A DNA stretch of 64,000 nt from Clavibacter capsici (GTDB lineage Bacteria; Actinomycetota; Actinomycetes; Actinomycetales; Microbacteriaceae). The DNA lies in assembly GCF_001280205.1 (NCBI RefSeq), contig NZ_CP012573.1, forward strand, positions 2,046,001 through 2,110,000, in the 5' to 3' direction. The position numbers were made by a program, and so were the translations under genes. Shown here piece by piece: positions 1 to 14,680 of this stretch (its first letter is position 1; every line of letters begins with the position of its first letter). The notes under the pieces were generated by a model. It was given only the letters and a program-made list of their open reading frames with translations, had not been told where the DNA came from and did not search any database.

Positions 1-2241
<2,241 letters not shown>

Positions 2242-2249
<8 letters not shown>

Positions 2250-3168
2250 GGTCGACGGGCCCCCTCCAGCCGGTGACCGGCAGCTCGAACTTGTTCACGA
2301 GGCGGTCGGTGAACGGCGACTGCTTGAGGCGCGCGAGGCGCACGGGGATGGCCGAGCGCCGCGTCTCGACGCGCGCGCCGGGCGGCATGTCGCGCGTGCG
2401 GCGCCCGTCGCACCAGAGCACGCCGGATCCCGAGGTGCGGCTCAGCACCTCGACGGCGACCGTGGACTCCGGGCCCACGACGAGCGACCGGGCGAACAGG
2501 GTGTGCGGGCTGAGCGGCACGACGAGCATGGCCTCGAGGCTCGGCCACACGATGGGGCCGCCGGCCGAGAACGCGTACGCGGTGGATCCCGTGGGCGTCG
2601 ACACGACCATGCCGTCGCAGCCGTACGACGCGAGCGGGCGGCCGTCGATCTCCACCACGACCTCGAGCATCCGCTCGCGGCTGGCCTTCTCCACGGTCGC
2701 CTCGTTGAGCGCCCACGTGCGGTAGACGATGTCGGCGCCGACCTTGAGCGTGACGTCGAGCGTCATGCGCTCCTCGACCGTGTAGTCGCGGTCGAGCACG
2801 CGGCGGACCGTGGCCGTGAGGTCCTCCCGCTCGCTCTCGGCGAGGAAGCCGACGTGCCCGAGGTTGACGCCCAGCAGCGGCACCGAGGTGCCGCGCACGA
2901 GCTCCGCCGAGCGGAGGATGGTGCCGTCGCCGCCGAGCACGATGACGATCTCGAGGTCCGCCGTCTGCACGTCCTCGCCGAGCACGGCGACGCCGGACAT
3001 GTGCGGCGCGAAGGGCAGGATGTCGGCCTTCTCGTCGGCCGTGAGCACGAGCTGCACGTCCGCCTCCGCGAGCTGGGCGCACACGCTGAGCGCCGCGTCG
3101 ATGGAGTCGCGGCGCCCCGTGTGGGACACGACCAGGATGTGCCTCGCGGGTCCAGCCACTTCGCTCAC
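2242..3168 (-). CDS. nadK: NAD kinase
   Basis: NAD kinase phosphorylates NAD to NADP using ATP or polyphosphate in the cytosol. The product shows the catalytic GGDGT motif (VLGGDGTILRSAELV), NLGHVGFLAE, and the NAD-binding TPTGSTAYAFSAGGPIV segment. I choose GTG at 3168, giving 308 residues, because it overlaps the tlyA stop as GTGA, the usual coupling arrangement in this cluster. An in-frame ATG at 3201 would add 11 residues lying inside tlyA and cannot be excluded. The 3' end overlaps the recN start by 8 nt. Confidence 0.95.
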
Positions 3169-4025
3169 GCTCCTGTGATCTCGTTCGACGTCGATCTCCA
3201 TTGTGTCGGATTGCCGCCCGCACGACCGCTGAACCAGGCGAGGTACTCGTGGTTCCCGGCGCCGCCGACGATCGGGGAGGAGACGAGGCCGGCCGTGCCG
3301 AGCCCGAGGTCCCACGCGGCCCAGAGCACGCGCATGACGGCGTCGTCGCGGAGCCCGGGGTCGTGCACGATGCCCTCGCGGATCCCCGTGCGCCCCACCT
3401 CGAACTGCGGCTTGATCAGCAGCACGACGTCCGCGCCCTCCGCAGCCGTCCGCGCGATCGCCGGCAGCACGAGGCCCAGGGAGATGAAGGAGAGGTCGCC
3501 CACGACGAGCGCGGGCGCCGCGCCCGCCAGGTCGTCGGGGGTCACCTCCGCCAGCGACTCCGGGGTCAGGTCGCGCACGTTGAACCCCTCCACCACGTCG
3601 ACGCGCGCGTCGTCGCGGATCAGCGGATCCAGCTGCCCGTGGCCCACGTCGAGCGCGATCACCCGCCGCGCTCCCCGCTCGAGCAGCACCTGCGTGAAGC
3701 CGCCGGTGGACGCGCCGACGTCGAGCGCCAGCCGTCCCGCCACGACCACGTCGGGGAACGCGTCGAGCGCCCCGATCAGCTTGTGGGCGCCGCGGCTGAC
3801 GTACGCGTCCGTCCCGGCGACCTCGACGACGGATCCGGGCGTCACCCGGAAGGACGCCTTGACGACCCCGCGCCCGTCGACCGTGACGAGCCCGTCGGCG
3901 ATGAGCCGGGCGGCGTGCGTGCGCGAGCGAGCGAGTCCCAGCGCGGGCAGGGCCGCGTCGAGGCGCAGGTCCCCGCCGATCACCTCTCCCGGAGCGGACG
4001 CGGATCCGTCGGCGGGGTCAGCCAC
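3165..4025 (-). CDS. tlyA: 16S/23S rRNA 2'-O-methyltransferase TlyA
   Basis: TlyA-type enzymes methylate ribose 2'-OH groups in 16S and 23S rRNA; in mycobacteria this governs capreomycin sensitivity. The 286-residue product has an S4 RNA-binding domain in its first ~85 residues (RLDAALPALGLARSR...), followed by an FtsJ-like Rossmann fold with SAM motif LDVGASTGGFTQVLLERGA and VGDLSFISL further on. Start GTG at 4025 overlaps the preceding small gene by 8 nt; the stop overlaps the nadK GTG by 4 nt. The family name covers haemolysin-annotated homologues, but the domain pair identifies an rRNA methyltransferase. Confidence 0.93.
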   Translation of the reverse strand: MADPADGSASAPGEVIGGDLRLDAALPALGLARSRTHAARLIADGLVTVDGRGVVKASFRVTPGSVVEVAGTDAYVSRGAHKLIGALDAFPDVVVAGRLALDVGASTGGFTQVLLERGARRVIALDVGHGQLDPLIRDDARVDVVEGFNVRDLTPESLAEVTPDDLAGAAPALVVGDLSFISLGLVLPAIARTAAEGADVVLLIKPQFEVGRTGIREGIVHDPGLRDDAVMRVLWAAWDLGLGTAGLVSSPIVGGAGNHEYLAWFSGRAGGNPTQWRSTSNEITGA

Positions 4026-4236
4026 GCGGCTCGGCCCCGTCGCCGCCCTCGAGCCGCGCCCGCAGCTCGTCGTGCAGCAGCGCGAAGGACGCTGCGCGCT
4101 CCCCGAGCGACTGCCCCTCGATCAGCTCCAGCCGGGAGACCAGCTCCGCGGCGACGTCGTGGTCGTCGCGCGGCCCGGCGACCGCGGCCTCGTCGGTCGG
4201 CTCGTCCGTGGGGATGTCGTCCTCGGCGTCGCTCAC
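4018..4236 (-). CDS. Small acidic conserved protein between HAD gene and tlyA
   Basis: A 72-residue, strongly acidic protein with a disordered N-terminal third (Asp/Glu/Pro/Thr) and a probable amphipathic helix in the second half (SRLELIEGQSLGERAASFALLHDELRARL). No function is recognised. A small gene occupies the same slot in the mycobacterial tlyA cluster, supporting that it is real. Start GTG at 4236. A -10-like TAGCGT lies 6 nt upstream and begins with the TAG stop of the HAD gene, so a leaderless promoter for the tlyA-nadK-recN segment may lie here. Its stop overlaps tlyA by 8 nt. Confidence 0.75.
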   Translation of the reverse strand: MSDAEDDIPTDEPTDEAAVAGPRDDHDVAAELVSRLELIEGQSLGERAASFALLHDELRARLEGGDGAEPRG

Positions 4237-4245
4237 GCCGTCACG

Positions 4246-5277
4246 CTACGCCCGGCCCGCGCCGGCGGCCGCGTACAGCGACTCCTGCACGTCCAGCCCG
4301 TAGATCGGCCGCCCCGAGTTCCAGATCACGGCGCACGCGGCGCGCAGGGTGTCGATCGTCGACCCGCCGTCCTTGACGACCTCGACGCGGTCCCCGGCGA
4401 TCCGCACGGAGGACTTCCCCACGGTCGCCACCTGGCCCTGACCCGAGAAGCGCGTCTCCGGGTACGGCTCGTGCAGCTGGCCCAGGTGATCGAGGATGAA
4501 GGTCGGCCGCTGGCCCTCCTCCGCCGCGAGCAGCTGCTTGGCCCGGTCGATCCCCGTGAGCACGTGCACCGACGCCATGCCCGCGCGCGTGGCGCCGAGG
4601 ATGTCGGTGTCGAGCCGGTCGCCGAGGAACACGGGACGCTGGGCGCCGAAGCGCTCGCGGGCCACGTCGAAGATCGGCGTCTCCGGCTTGCCGGCCACGA
4701 CGGGCAGGCGCCCGACGGCCGTGTGCACGGCGGAGACGAGCGTGCCGTTGCCGGGCGCGATGCCGCGGGCGACCGGGATGGTCCAGTCCGTGTTGGTGGC
4801 GACCCACACCACGTCCGGGTCGGCCAGCGCGAACGAGGCCTCCGCGAGCTGGGCCCAGCCCACCTCGGGCGAGAAGCCCTGCACGACCGCCGCGGGCCGG
4901 TCCTCCGTGGAGCGCGTGACGACGTAACCGGCCTTCTCGAGCTCGTGCACGAGACCCTCGCCGCCCACGACCAGCACGGTGGATCCGGCGGGCACGCGGT
5001 CGGCGAGCAGACGCAGCGCGGCCTGCGGCGACGTGACCACGTCGTCCGGCGCGACCGTCAGCCCGAGGGAGCTGAGGTGCTCGGCCACGGACGCGTCCGT
5101 GCGCGAGGCGTTGTTCGTGATGTAGCCCAGCCGGATCCCGTCACCTTCGGCGCGGTTCAGCGCGTCCACGGCGTGCGGGATGCTGTCCGGCCCGGCATAG
5201 ACGACCCCGTCGAGGTCGGCGAGGATCACGTCCACGCCCTCGAGGGGCGTGCTGCCCTTCGCCGCCCTAGCGAACAT
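4246..5277 (-). CDS. HAD-superfamily phosphatase, NagD/class IIA type
   Basis: A 343-residue haloacid dehalogenase-fold phosphatase of the NagD-like class with a C2 cap. Motif I is ILADLDGVVYAG (nucleophile Asp and acid Asp), motif II ITNNASRT, motif III Lys in VAGKPETPIFD, motif IV FLGDRLDTDI. The syntenic mycobacterial gene (Rv1692) is described as a glycerol-3-phosphate phosphatase, so that activity is the best guess; 4-nitrophenylphosphatase and phosphoglycolate phosphatase are alternatives. The ATG at 5277 overlaps the 3' end of the upstream TPR gene by 11 nt. The protein extends about 60 residues past the usual core end. It finishes with TAG at 4246-4248. Confidence 0.85.
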   Translation of the reverse strand: MFARAAKGSTPLEGVDVILADLDGVVYAGPDSIPHAVDALNRAEGDGIRLGYITNNASRTDASVAEHLSSLGLTVAPDDVVTSPQAALRLLADRVPAGSTVLVVGGEGLVHELEKAGYVVTRSTEDRPAAVVQGFSPEVGWAQLAEASFALADPDVVWVATNTDWTIPVARGIAPGNGTLVSAVHTAVGRLPVVAGKPETPIFDVARERFGAQRPVFLGDRLDTDILGATRAGMASVHVLTGIDRAKQLLAAEEGQRPTFILDHLGQLHEPYPETRFSGQGQVATVGKSSVRIAGDRVEVVKDGGSTIDTLRAACAVIWNSGRPIYGLDVQESLYAAAGAGRA

Positions 5278-6886
5278 CGCGGTCCCCCTCGCTCGACGCG
5301 TCGAGCTCCTCGTCGACGTCGATCGCGATCTCCTCGCTGTCGCCGTCCTCGCTGGGCGGGGTCGGCGCCGCGTCCTCGTCCGCGTCCGCCTCGGCGTCGG
5401 AGGGCTCCGGGCTGCGATCGCGCATGTCCGGCTCGGTGCCCGCGTCATCGCGGTGCTCCTCCCCCTCCAGCTCCTCCTCGACGACCTCGACCATGTCATC
5501 CCATCCCTCGTCCGGATCCGCGAACGCCGCCTCGGCCGCATCCGCGCGTCGACGCCACGCGTCGGCCTCGTCGGAGCGTCCGAGCTCCTCGAGGACCTCC
5601 GCGTACGCGTGGAACAGGTCCGCGCTGTACGAGTAGGCGACGTCGCGGTTCAGCTGCGCGATCGACAGCTCATCGAGAGCCGCCTCGGTCTGACCGAGGT
5701 CGAGCCGTGCGCCGGACATCGCGATCGCCAGGGCCACCTGCTCCGCTGCCGGCAGGGTCTCCTTCGGCACGGAGCGACCGAGCTCGAGCGCCTTGTCGGG
5801 CCGGCCCTGGCCGCGCTCGCTGTCGACCATGAGCGCGAGCTGGTCGTTCTTGCCGGAGATGCGTCGGTAGGTGCGCAGCTCGCGCAGGGCGAGGGCGTAG
5901 TCGCCGACCGCGTACGCGGTGATCGCGAGCGACTCACGCACGACCGCGATGCGGCCCGCACGACGTGCCGCGGATGTCGCGTGCCGGTGCGCCAGCTCCG
6001 GATCCTCCTCGATCAGTCGCGCCGCCATCACCAGGTGCTGCGCGACGCCCTCGGCGTTGTCCTTGCTGAGCGTCTTCAGCTCGTTGCGGGCGATCCGGTC
6101 CAGATCCCCCGGCTTCACGTCCTCCGGGATCTCCGGGTCGTCGTGCCGCGGACGGACGGAGCGGAGCTCCCGGGCGCGCAGCTGCTCCTCGGTCAGCGCC
6201 TCCTCGTAGCGGGGGGCATCCCGGTCGTTGCGCGCCGGTCGCCCGTCGCGGGTCCAGAGCTTGTCCCCGTCCCGGGGCGGCCGGCCCGCACCGCGTCCGG
6301 CATCGCGGGGAGCGTCCTTGGACCACGGCCTCCGCTCACCATCGCGGGCAGGACGCGCGCCAGCCGCACCACCGTCCTTCGACCACGGCTTCCGCTCACC
6401 ATCACGCGCGGGACGCGCGCCAGCCCCACCACCGTCCCTCGACCACGGCTTGCGATCCCCATCGCGCGCAGGACGCGCGCCAGCCCCACCACCGTCCCTC
6501 GACCACGGCTTCCGCTCACCATCACGCGCGGGACGCGCGCCAGCCCCACCACCGTCCTTCGACCACGGCTTGCGGTCCCCATCGCGCTGCGGACGCGCTG
6601 CCGCCCCGCCGTCCCTCGACCACGGCTTGCGCTCGCCATCGCGAGCGGGACGCGCACCACCGGGAGCACCGCCGCCGGTCCACGGCTTCCGCTCACCATC
6701 ACGCTGGGGACGCTCTCCGCCCGAGCCCCGGGACCCGGACGCTCGACCGCCGTCACGCGGACCGCGGGGAGCACCCGAGGATCCGCGGTCGTACGGGGGC
6801 TTGCCGCCGTCTCGTCCACGCGGAGAGTGCGACGATCCGCGGTCCTGGCCCTCGGGCCGATTGTCTCGATCGGATGAGTCGCTCAC
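5267..6886 (-). CDS. Repeat-rich N-terminus plus TPR-like protein
   Basis: A 539-residue protein of unknown function in three parts. Residues ~1-215 are low-complexity, basic and Arg/Gly/Asp/Pro-rich, with seven to eight near-identical units of about 20 residues around the core RPARDGERKPWSKDGGGAGA. Residues ~230-450 are helical and TPR-like (for example RIARNELKTLSKDNAEGVAQHL, and GDYALALRELRTYRRISGKNDQ). The last ~90 residues are highly acidic. The TPR part matches the slot of a mycobacterial tetratricopeptide gene beside the HAD and tlyA genes. Start GTG at 6886 has a good AGGAG ribosome site 5 nt upstream. The charge split (basic N, acidic C) and RG-like repeats suggest binding to nucleic acid or ribosomes; that is inference. 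Confidence 0.85.
   Translation of the reverse strand: MSDSSDRDNRPEGQDRGSSHSPRGRDGGKPPYDRGSSGAPRGPRDGGRASGSRGSGGERPQRDGERKPWTGGGAPGGARPARDGERKPWSRDGGAAARPQRDGDRKPWSKDGGGAGARPARDGERKPWSRDGGGAGARPARDGDRKPWSRDGGGAGARPARDGERKPWSKDGGAAGARPARDGERRPWSKDAPRDAGRGAGRPPRDGDKLWTRDGRPARNDRDAPRYEEALTEEQLRARELRSVRPRHDDPEIPEDVKPGDLDRIARNELKTLSKDNAEGVAQHLVMAARLIEEDPELAHRHATSAARRAGRIAVVRESLAITAYAVGDYALALRELRTYRRISGKNDQLALMVDSERGQGRPDKALELGRSVPKETLPAAEQVALAIAMSGARLDLGQTEAALDELSIAQLNRDVAYSYSADLFHAYAEVLEELGRSDEADAWRRRADAAEAAFADPDEGWDDMVEVVEEELEGEEHRDDAGTEPDMRDRSPEPSDAEADADEDAAPTPPSEDGDSEEIAIDVDEELDASSEGDRDVR
6300..6720 (-). repeat. In-frame 60-bp tandem repeats coding the TPR protein N-terminus
   Basis: The string GACCACGGCTTCCGCTC and variants recur at almost exact 60-bp intervals (copies near 6380, 6440, 6500, 6560, then 6617 after a 57-bp step). 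Each copy codes one ~20-residue unit with core RPxRDGExKPWSxDGG. Unit length is a multiple of three, so copy-number change would keep the frame. Neighbouring units differ by a few third-position changes and by Lys/Arg or Glu/Asp swaps. Confidence 0.9.
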
Positions 6887-7244
6887 TGTGCTCCTGTCGG
6901 CCGCGCGGGCCTGATGATGTCTGTGGTGTTGTGGGTCGTGCCGAAGTCCAGGTCCAGGCTAACGGCTGCCGCCGGCGGATGACCCGCCGGGGACCGTACG
7001 GCTCCATCCCCTGCCCGTCCACACGCACGACGTGCAATGGGTCGCCTCAGGACGCCCGCCTGATGCCGACGTGGACGTGGACCAATAGCGCCGTGGGCCT
7101 CTTTTCCGGGTCGAAGACTCGGATCGACCACGCACCCGGCACGAGAAGCGTCAGCACAGGGAAGCGCAGGACGAACCCGGGCGCCGGCCCTGGCGGCTCA
7201 GCAGCATGCCGTCTTCGCAGCTGGACCCGGGCATGGGCCTTAAC
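6887..7244. other. Gene-free stretch between TPR gene and rRNA terminator
   Basis: About 360 bases with no convincing gene. Several short open frames exist on both strands, but none has a ribosome site with a plausible protein. It presumably holds the promoter of the TPR/HAD/tlyA operon; I could not pick a convincing -35/-10 pair. Confidence 0.5.
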
Positions 7245-7280
7245 GCAGAAAGGCCCGCCGCACGAAGTGCGACGGGCCTC
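7245..7280 (-). terminator. Intrinsic terminator of the rRNA operon
   Basis: Read on the minus strand, AGGCCCGUCGCAC - UUC - GUGCGGCGGGCCU forms a 13-bp stem (one G-U pair) followed by UUUCUG. It sits just past the 5S 3' end. Confidence 0.85.
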
Positions 7281-7297
7281 CCCGATCAATCAAGTTA

Positions 7298-7417
7298 AGT
7301 CCGGCGGTGTCCTACTCTCCCACAGGGTCCCCCCTGCAGTACCATCGGCGCTGAGAGTCTTAGCTTCCGGGTTCGGAATGTAACCGGGCGTTTCCCTCTC
7401 GCTATGGCCGCCGAAAC
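7298..7417 (-). rRNA. rrf: 5S ribosomal RNA
   Basis: The minus strand begins GTTTCGGCGGCCATAGCG and contains the conserved CCGAACCCGGAAGCTAAG and GCGCCGATGGTACTGC blocks. It ends CACCGCCGGACTT, pairing with the 5' end to close helix I. Length is about 120 nt. It follows 23S in the usual operon order. Confidence 0.95.
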
Positions 7418-7495
7418 ACCTCATACACACCCCACAGGGCATGAAATCTGTGATGAATCGACCAGTCAAGCTGGTTGTTCAATTAGTACCCGACC

Positions 7496-7527
7496 GTATA
7501 TCGGGAACCACATAGTGGACGCAAGCA
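7496..7527 (-). other. 3' arm of the 23S processing stem
   Basis: This 32-nt stretch just downstream of the 23S 3' end is complementary, allowing a few wobble or mismatched positions, to 10755-10786 upstream of the 23S 5' end. Together they would enclose 23S in a long stem of the kind cut by RNase III during maturation. Confidence 0.8.
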
Positions 7528-7534
7528 AAGTGTT

Positions 7535-10651
<3,117 letters not shown>

Positions 10652-10754
10652 TCACATGAGATTGAATCGTTTCGCCTCCCCTAGAGGAGACAGAAATGAC
10701 CAATGATCTATAAATAGATCTTTGTGATCCACCGGAAAACCGGTGAATCTAAGA

Positions 10755-10786
10755 TGCTCGCGTCCACTGTGTAGTTCTCAATATAC
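10755..10786 (-). other. 5' arm of the 23S processing stem
   Basis: It reads GTATATTGAGAACTACACAG then TGGACGCGAGCA on the minus strand and pairs with 7496-7527. Confidence 0.8.
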
Positions 10787-10869
10787 GGGCGGTACCCCAC
10801 CACCATCCACAACAGGACGACGGAAAGGGTCCGACAAGAAACCAGACACACCAAACGGTGCGGCCCGGT

Positions 10870-10895
10870 CCCTCAGGACCCAACAGCGTGCAACA
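10870..10895 (-). other. 3' arm of the 16S processing stem
   Basis: It reads TTGCACGCTGTTGGGTCCTG on the minus strand. It is complementary with G-U pairs to the leader segment 12795-12819 (core GAACTCAACAGCGTGCA), enclosing the 16S rRNA. Confidence 0.8.
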
Positions 10896-11072
10896 TGCCC
10901 TCGACACACACGCACCACGTTCCCACCCCACAAGGAGGCGTACTAGCAGCACGGCACATCAGCCGGCATCAATGTCAATGTTCCACCCATGAGCGCCACC
11001 ATCAGGACGAACGCCTGACGCGTGACTTGGCACCATTGATCTCCCTGTATACAGAGGAGAGGTGCACATGCT

Positions 11073-12598
<1,526 letters not shown>

Positions 12599-12794
12599 AT
12601 GCTTAAACGCACGACCACCCGAAAGCAGTCGGCACATCTAAAGCCAGACGTGAACGGGAATCGAACACGAACCAGCAAGTTTGAAACCGACAGAACAAAT
12701 CATTACTGACTTGCTTGTTTGTTTAAATGTTTTCCAAAGGAATCCGGACACCATCCCAGAAGGGACGATGCCACGGGTATTTGGCATTTGACAT

Positions 12795-12819
12795 TGTGCA
12801 CGCTGTTGAGTTCTCAAGG
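12795..12819 (-). other. 5' arm of 16S processing stem in rRNA leader
   Basis: The leader element CCTTGAGAACTCAACAGCG followed by TGCACA pairs with 10870-10895 beyond the 16S 3' end. TTGAGAACT is a widely conserved actinobacterial rRNA leader motif. Confidence 0.8.
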
Positions 12820-13065
12820 AACGGACGCTCCCGACACCGACCATCACAGCCAGCCATCGGAGCTCACACTCCACCGCTCCCCGTGGGAGTGATCCAGACC
12901 CAGAAGGCCCAGCACTCACGTCGGAAGCAGAATCAGACCCTAGCTCAGTTGGTGGTACACACGCAACCCGTAGGCCGCGGCAACTTCTGTTTCACCAGGA
13001 TCATCACCCACCAGAACAGCTCCGGAAGCTTTTCCGCTTCCCGCCCGTTCCGGCGACAAGAGGAG

Positions 13066-13094
13066 ACATTACGCGGACCACCCCACCCCCGCAA
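13066..13094 (-). promoter_or_regulatory. Probable rRNA operon promoter
   Basis: On the minus strand TTGCGG (13089-13094) is followed after exactly 17 nt by TAATGT (13066-13071). This would give a leader of about 460 nt before 16S. It lies between the tyrS stop and the leader and is the best -35/-10 pair in the gap; no other candidate was convincing. Confidence 0.65.
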
Positions 13095-13157
13095 AACAAC
13101 CCGCATCCCGGGCGTGTCGCGACAGCCTCCCGGAGAAGGACCAGATCGGCAGCCCAT

Positions 13158-14462
13158 TCAGGCCACGGTGAGCCCGGCGAGGGTCTTCTTGCCCCGCCGG
13201 ATCACCGCGAAACGGCCGTGCAGGAGGTCGTCCACGACCGCGCCCGCATCGCCCACGGCGGCGTTGTTCAGGTAGACGCCGCCCTGCGTGATCGCGCGAC
13301 GAGCCTCCCCCGCGCTCGAGACGAGGCCGGCGTCGACGAGGGCCTGGACGACCGTCGTCCCCGGCGCGATCTCGGCGCTGGGCAGCTCCCCCATCGCCTG
13401 GCGGAGGGTCCTCTCGTCGAGGGTCGTCAGCTCCCCCTGGCCGAACAGCGCCTGCGACGCGGCGATGGCCGACTCGGTCGCGGCCCGCCCGTGGACCAGC
13501 GTCGTCACCTCCCACGCGAGGGTGCGCTGCGCCTCCCGTCGGAACGGCTCCGTCTCCACCGCGCGGGCGAGCTCCTCGATCCGCGCCCGGTCCAGGAACG
13601 TGAAGATGCGCAGGCGGTGGACGACGTCGGCGTCGTCCGTGTTGAGCCAGAACTGGTAGAAGGCGTACGGGCTCGTCATCTCCGGGTCGAGCCAGACCGC
13701 GTTGCCCTCGCTCTTGCCGAACTTCGTCCCGTCCGAGTTCGTGATGAGCGGCGTGCCGATGGCGTGCACGGTCGCCCGCTCGCTGCGCCGGACCAGGTCG
13801 GTGCCGCTGGTGAGGTTGCCCCACTGGTCGCTGCCGCCGGTCTGCAGCACGCACCCGTGGGCACGGTAGAGCTCGCGGTAGTCGAGCCCCTGCAGGATCT
13901 GGTAGCTGAACTCGGTGTAGCTGATGCCCTCGTCGGAGTTGAGGCGTGCGCTCACCGCGTCCTTCTTGAGCATCGTGCCCACCCGGAAGTGCTTGCCCAC
14001 CTCCCGCAGGAAGTCGATGGCGCTGAGCGGCGCCGTCCAGTCGAGGTTGTTGACGATGCGCAGGGCGTTGTCCCCCTCGGCGCTGAGGATCGAGGACACC
14101 TGCCCCTGCAGGCGGGTCACCCAGTCCGCCACGACCTCGGGGGTGTTCAGCGTGCGCTCCGCGGTGGGCCGCGGATCGCCGATGAGGCCGGTGGATCCGC
14201 CGACGAGACCGAGCGGACGGTGCCCGGCCAGCTGGAGGCGGCGCATGAGGAGCAGCTGCACCAGGTTGCCGAGGTGCAGGCTCGGCGCCGTCGGGTCGAA
14301 GCCGCAGTAGTACGTGATCGGCGGGCCCGCGAGCAGGGACTTGAGCGCCTCCTGGTCCGTCGACACGTGCACGTAGCCCCGCCACACGATCTCCTCCCAG
14401 ACGTCCGCGAAGGACGGGTCGTTGCGCTGGGCGGTGAGGGGGGCGGGATCGGCGTTCGTCAC
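13158..14462 (-). CDS. tyrS: Tyrosyl-tRNA synthetase
   Basis: Charges tRNA-Tyr with tyrosine. The 434-residue class I synthetase has the HIGH-type motif HLGN at residues 63-66, the tyrosine-site strings YCGFDPTAPSLH and QTGGSDQWGN, and the KMSKS-type loop KFGKS near residue 240. The C-terminal S4-like RNA-binding domain (DAGLVSSAGEARRAITQGGVYLNN) completes the bacterial TyrRS architecture. Start GTG at 14462 has a -10-like TACCGT 6 nt upstream (14469-14474), suggesting a leaderless mRNA. It lies upstream of the rRNA promoter and transcribes toward it; no clear terminator was found between them. Confidence 0.97.
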   Translation of the reverse strand: MTNADPAPLTAQRNDPSFADVWEEIVWRGYVHVSTDQEALKSLLAGPPITYYCGFDPTAPSLHLGNLVQLLLMRRLQLAGHRPLGLVGGSTGLIGDPRPTAERTLNTPEVVADWVTRLQGQVSSILSAEGDNALRIVNNLDWTAPLSAIDFLREVGKHFRVGTMLKKDAVSARLNSDEGISYTEFSYQILQGLDYRELYRAHGCVLQTGGSDQWGNLTSGTDLVRRSERATVHAIGTPLITNSDGTKFGKSEGNAVWLDPEMTSPYAFYQFWLNTDDADVVHRLRIFTFLDRARIEELARAVETEPFRREAQRTLAWEVTTLVHGRAATESAIAASQALFGQGELTTLDERTLRQAMGELPSAEIAPGTTVVQALVDAGLVSSAGEARRAITQGGVYLNNAAVGDAGAVVDDLLHGRFAVIRRGKKTLAGLTVA

Positions 14463-14595
14463 CCGATCACGGTATCAGCGGACCTCCCCGCGGGCCGCGG
14501 GGCGCGGCGGGACGGCAGCGCGGATCCAGCCACCGGCGCGCACGCCATCCGGGTGTCGGGGGTCCGGGCGACAGTGGGAGCACAGCACGGACAGG

Positions 14596-14646
14596 GGATC
14601 AAGGTCCTGGCATTGATGTCTCTGGATCAAGTGCGTAATGTTGATG
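14596..14646 (+). promoter_or_regulatory. Promoter of satD-like operon with tandem operator-like repeats
   Basis: TTGATG (14613-14618), 17 nt, TAATGT (14636-14641) is a good promoter. It is embedded in two direct copies of GGATCAAG-N9-TTGATG starting at 14596 and 14624 (28-bp period). These create four alternating half-sites ATCAA/TTGAT, so the -35 lies inside copy one and the -10 inside copy two. This looks like an autoregulatory operator for the HTH protein that follows; the regulator assignment is inference. Confidence 0.65.
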
Positions 14647-14680
14647 CGTCGGCGAGCGCCGGCGACGCGAGGGGGATCGC

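Noticed and set aside
6300-6720. 60-bp periodic repeats as a possible CRISPR array
   Set aside because: The repeats are in frame in a coding sequence and have no distinct spacers; the whole unit is conserved.
6883-7289. Short minus-strand frames in the gap between the TPR gene and the 5S rRNA
   Set aside because: One reads through the rRNA terminator, none has a ribosome site or recognisable composition.
12940-12985. tRNA-like D-arm sequence (TAGCTCAGTTGGT) in the rRNA leader
   Set aside because: Only the D-arm core matches; the closing stem, anticodon arm and T-arm (GGTTCAAATCC-type) cannot be drawn, so this is not a tRNA gene and probably coincidence.
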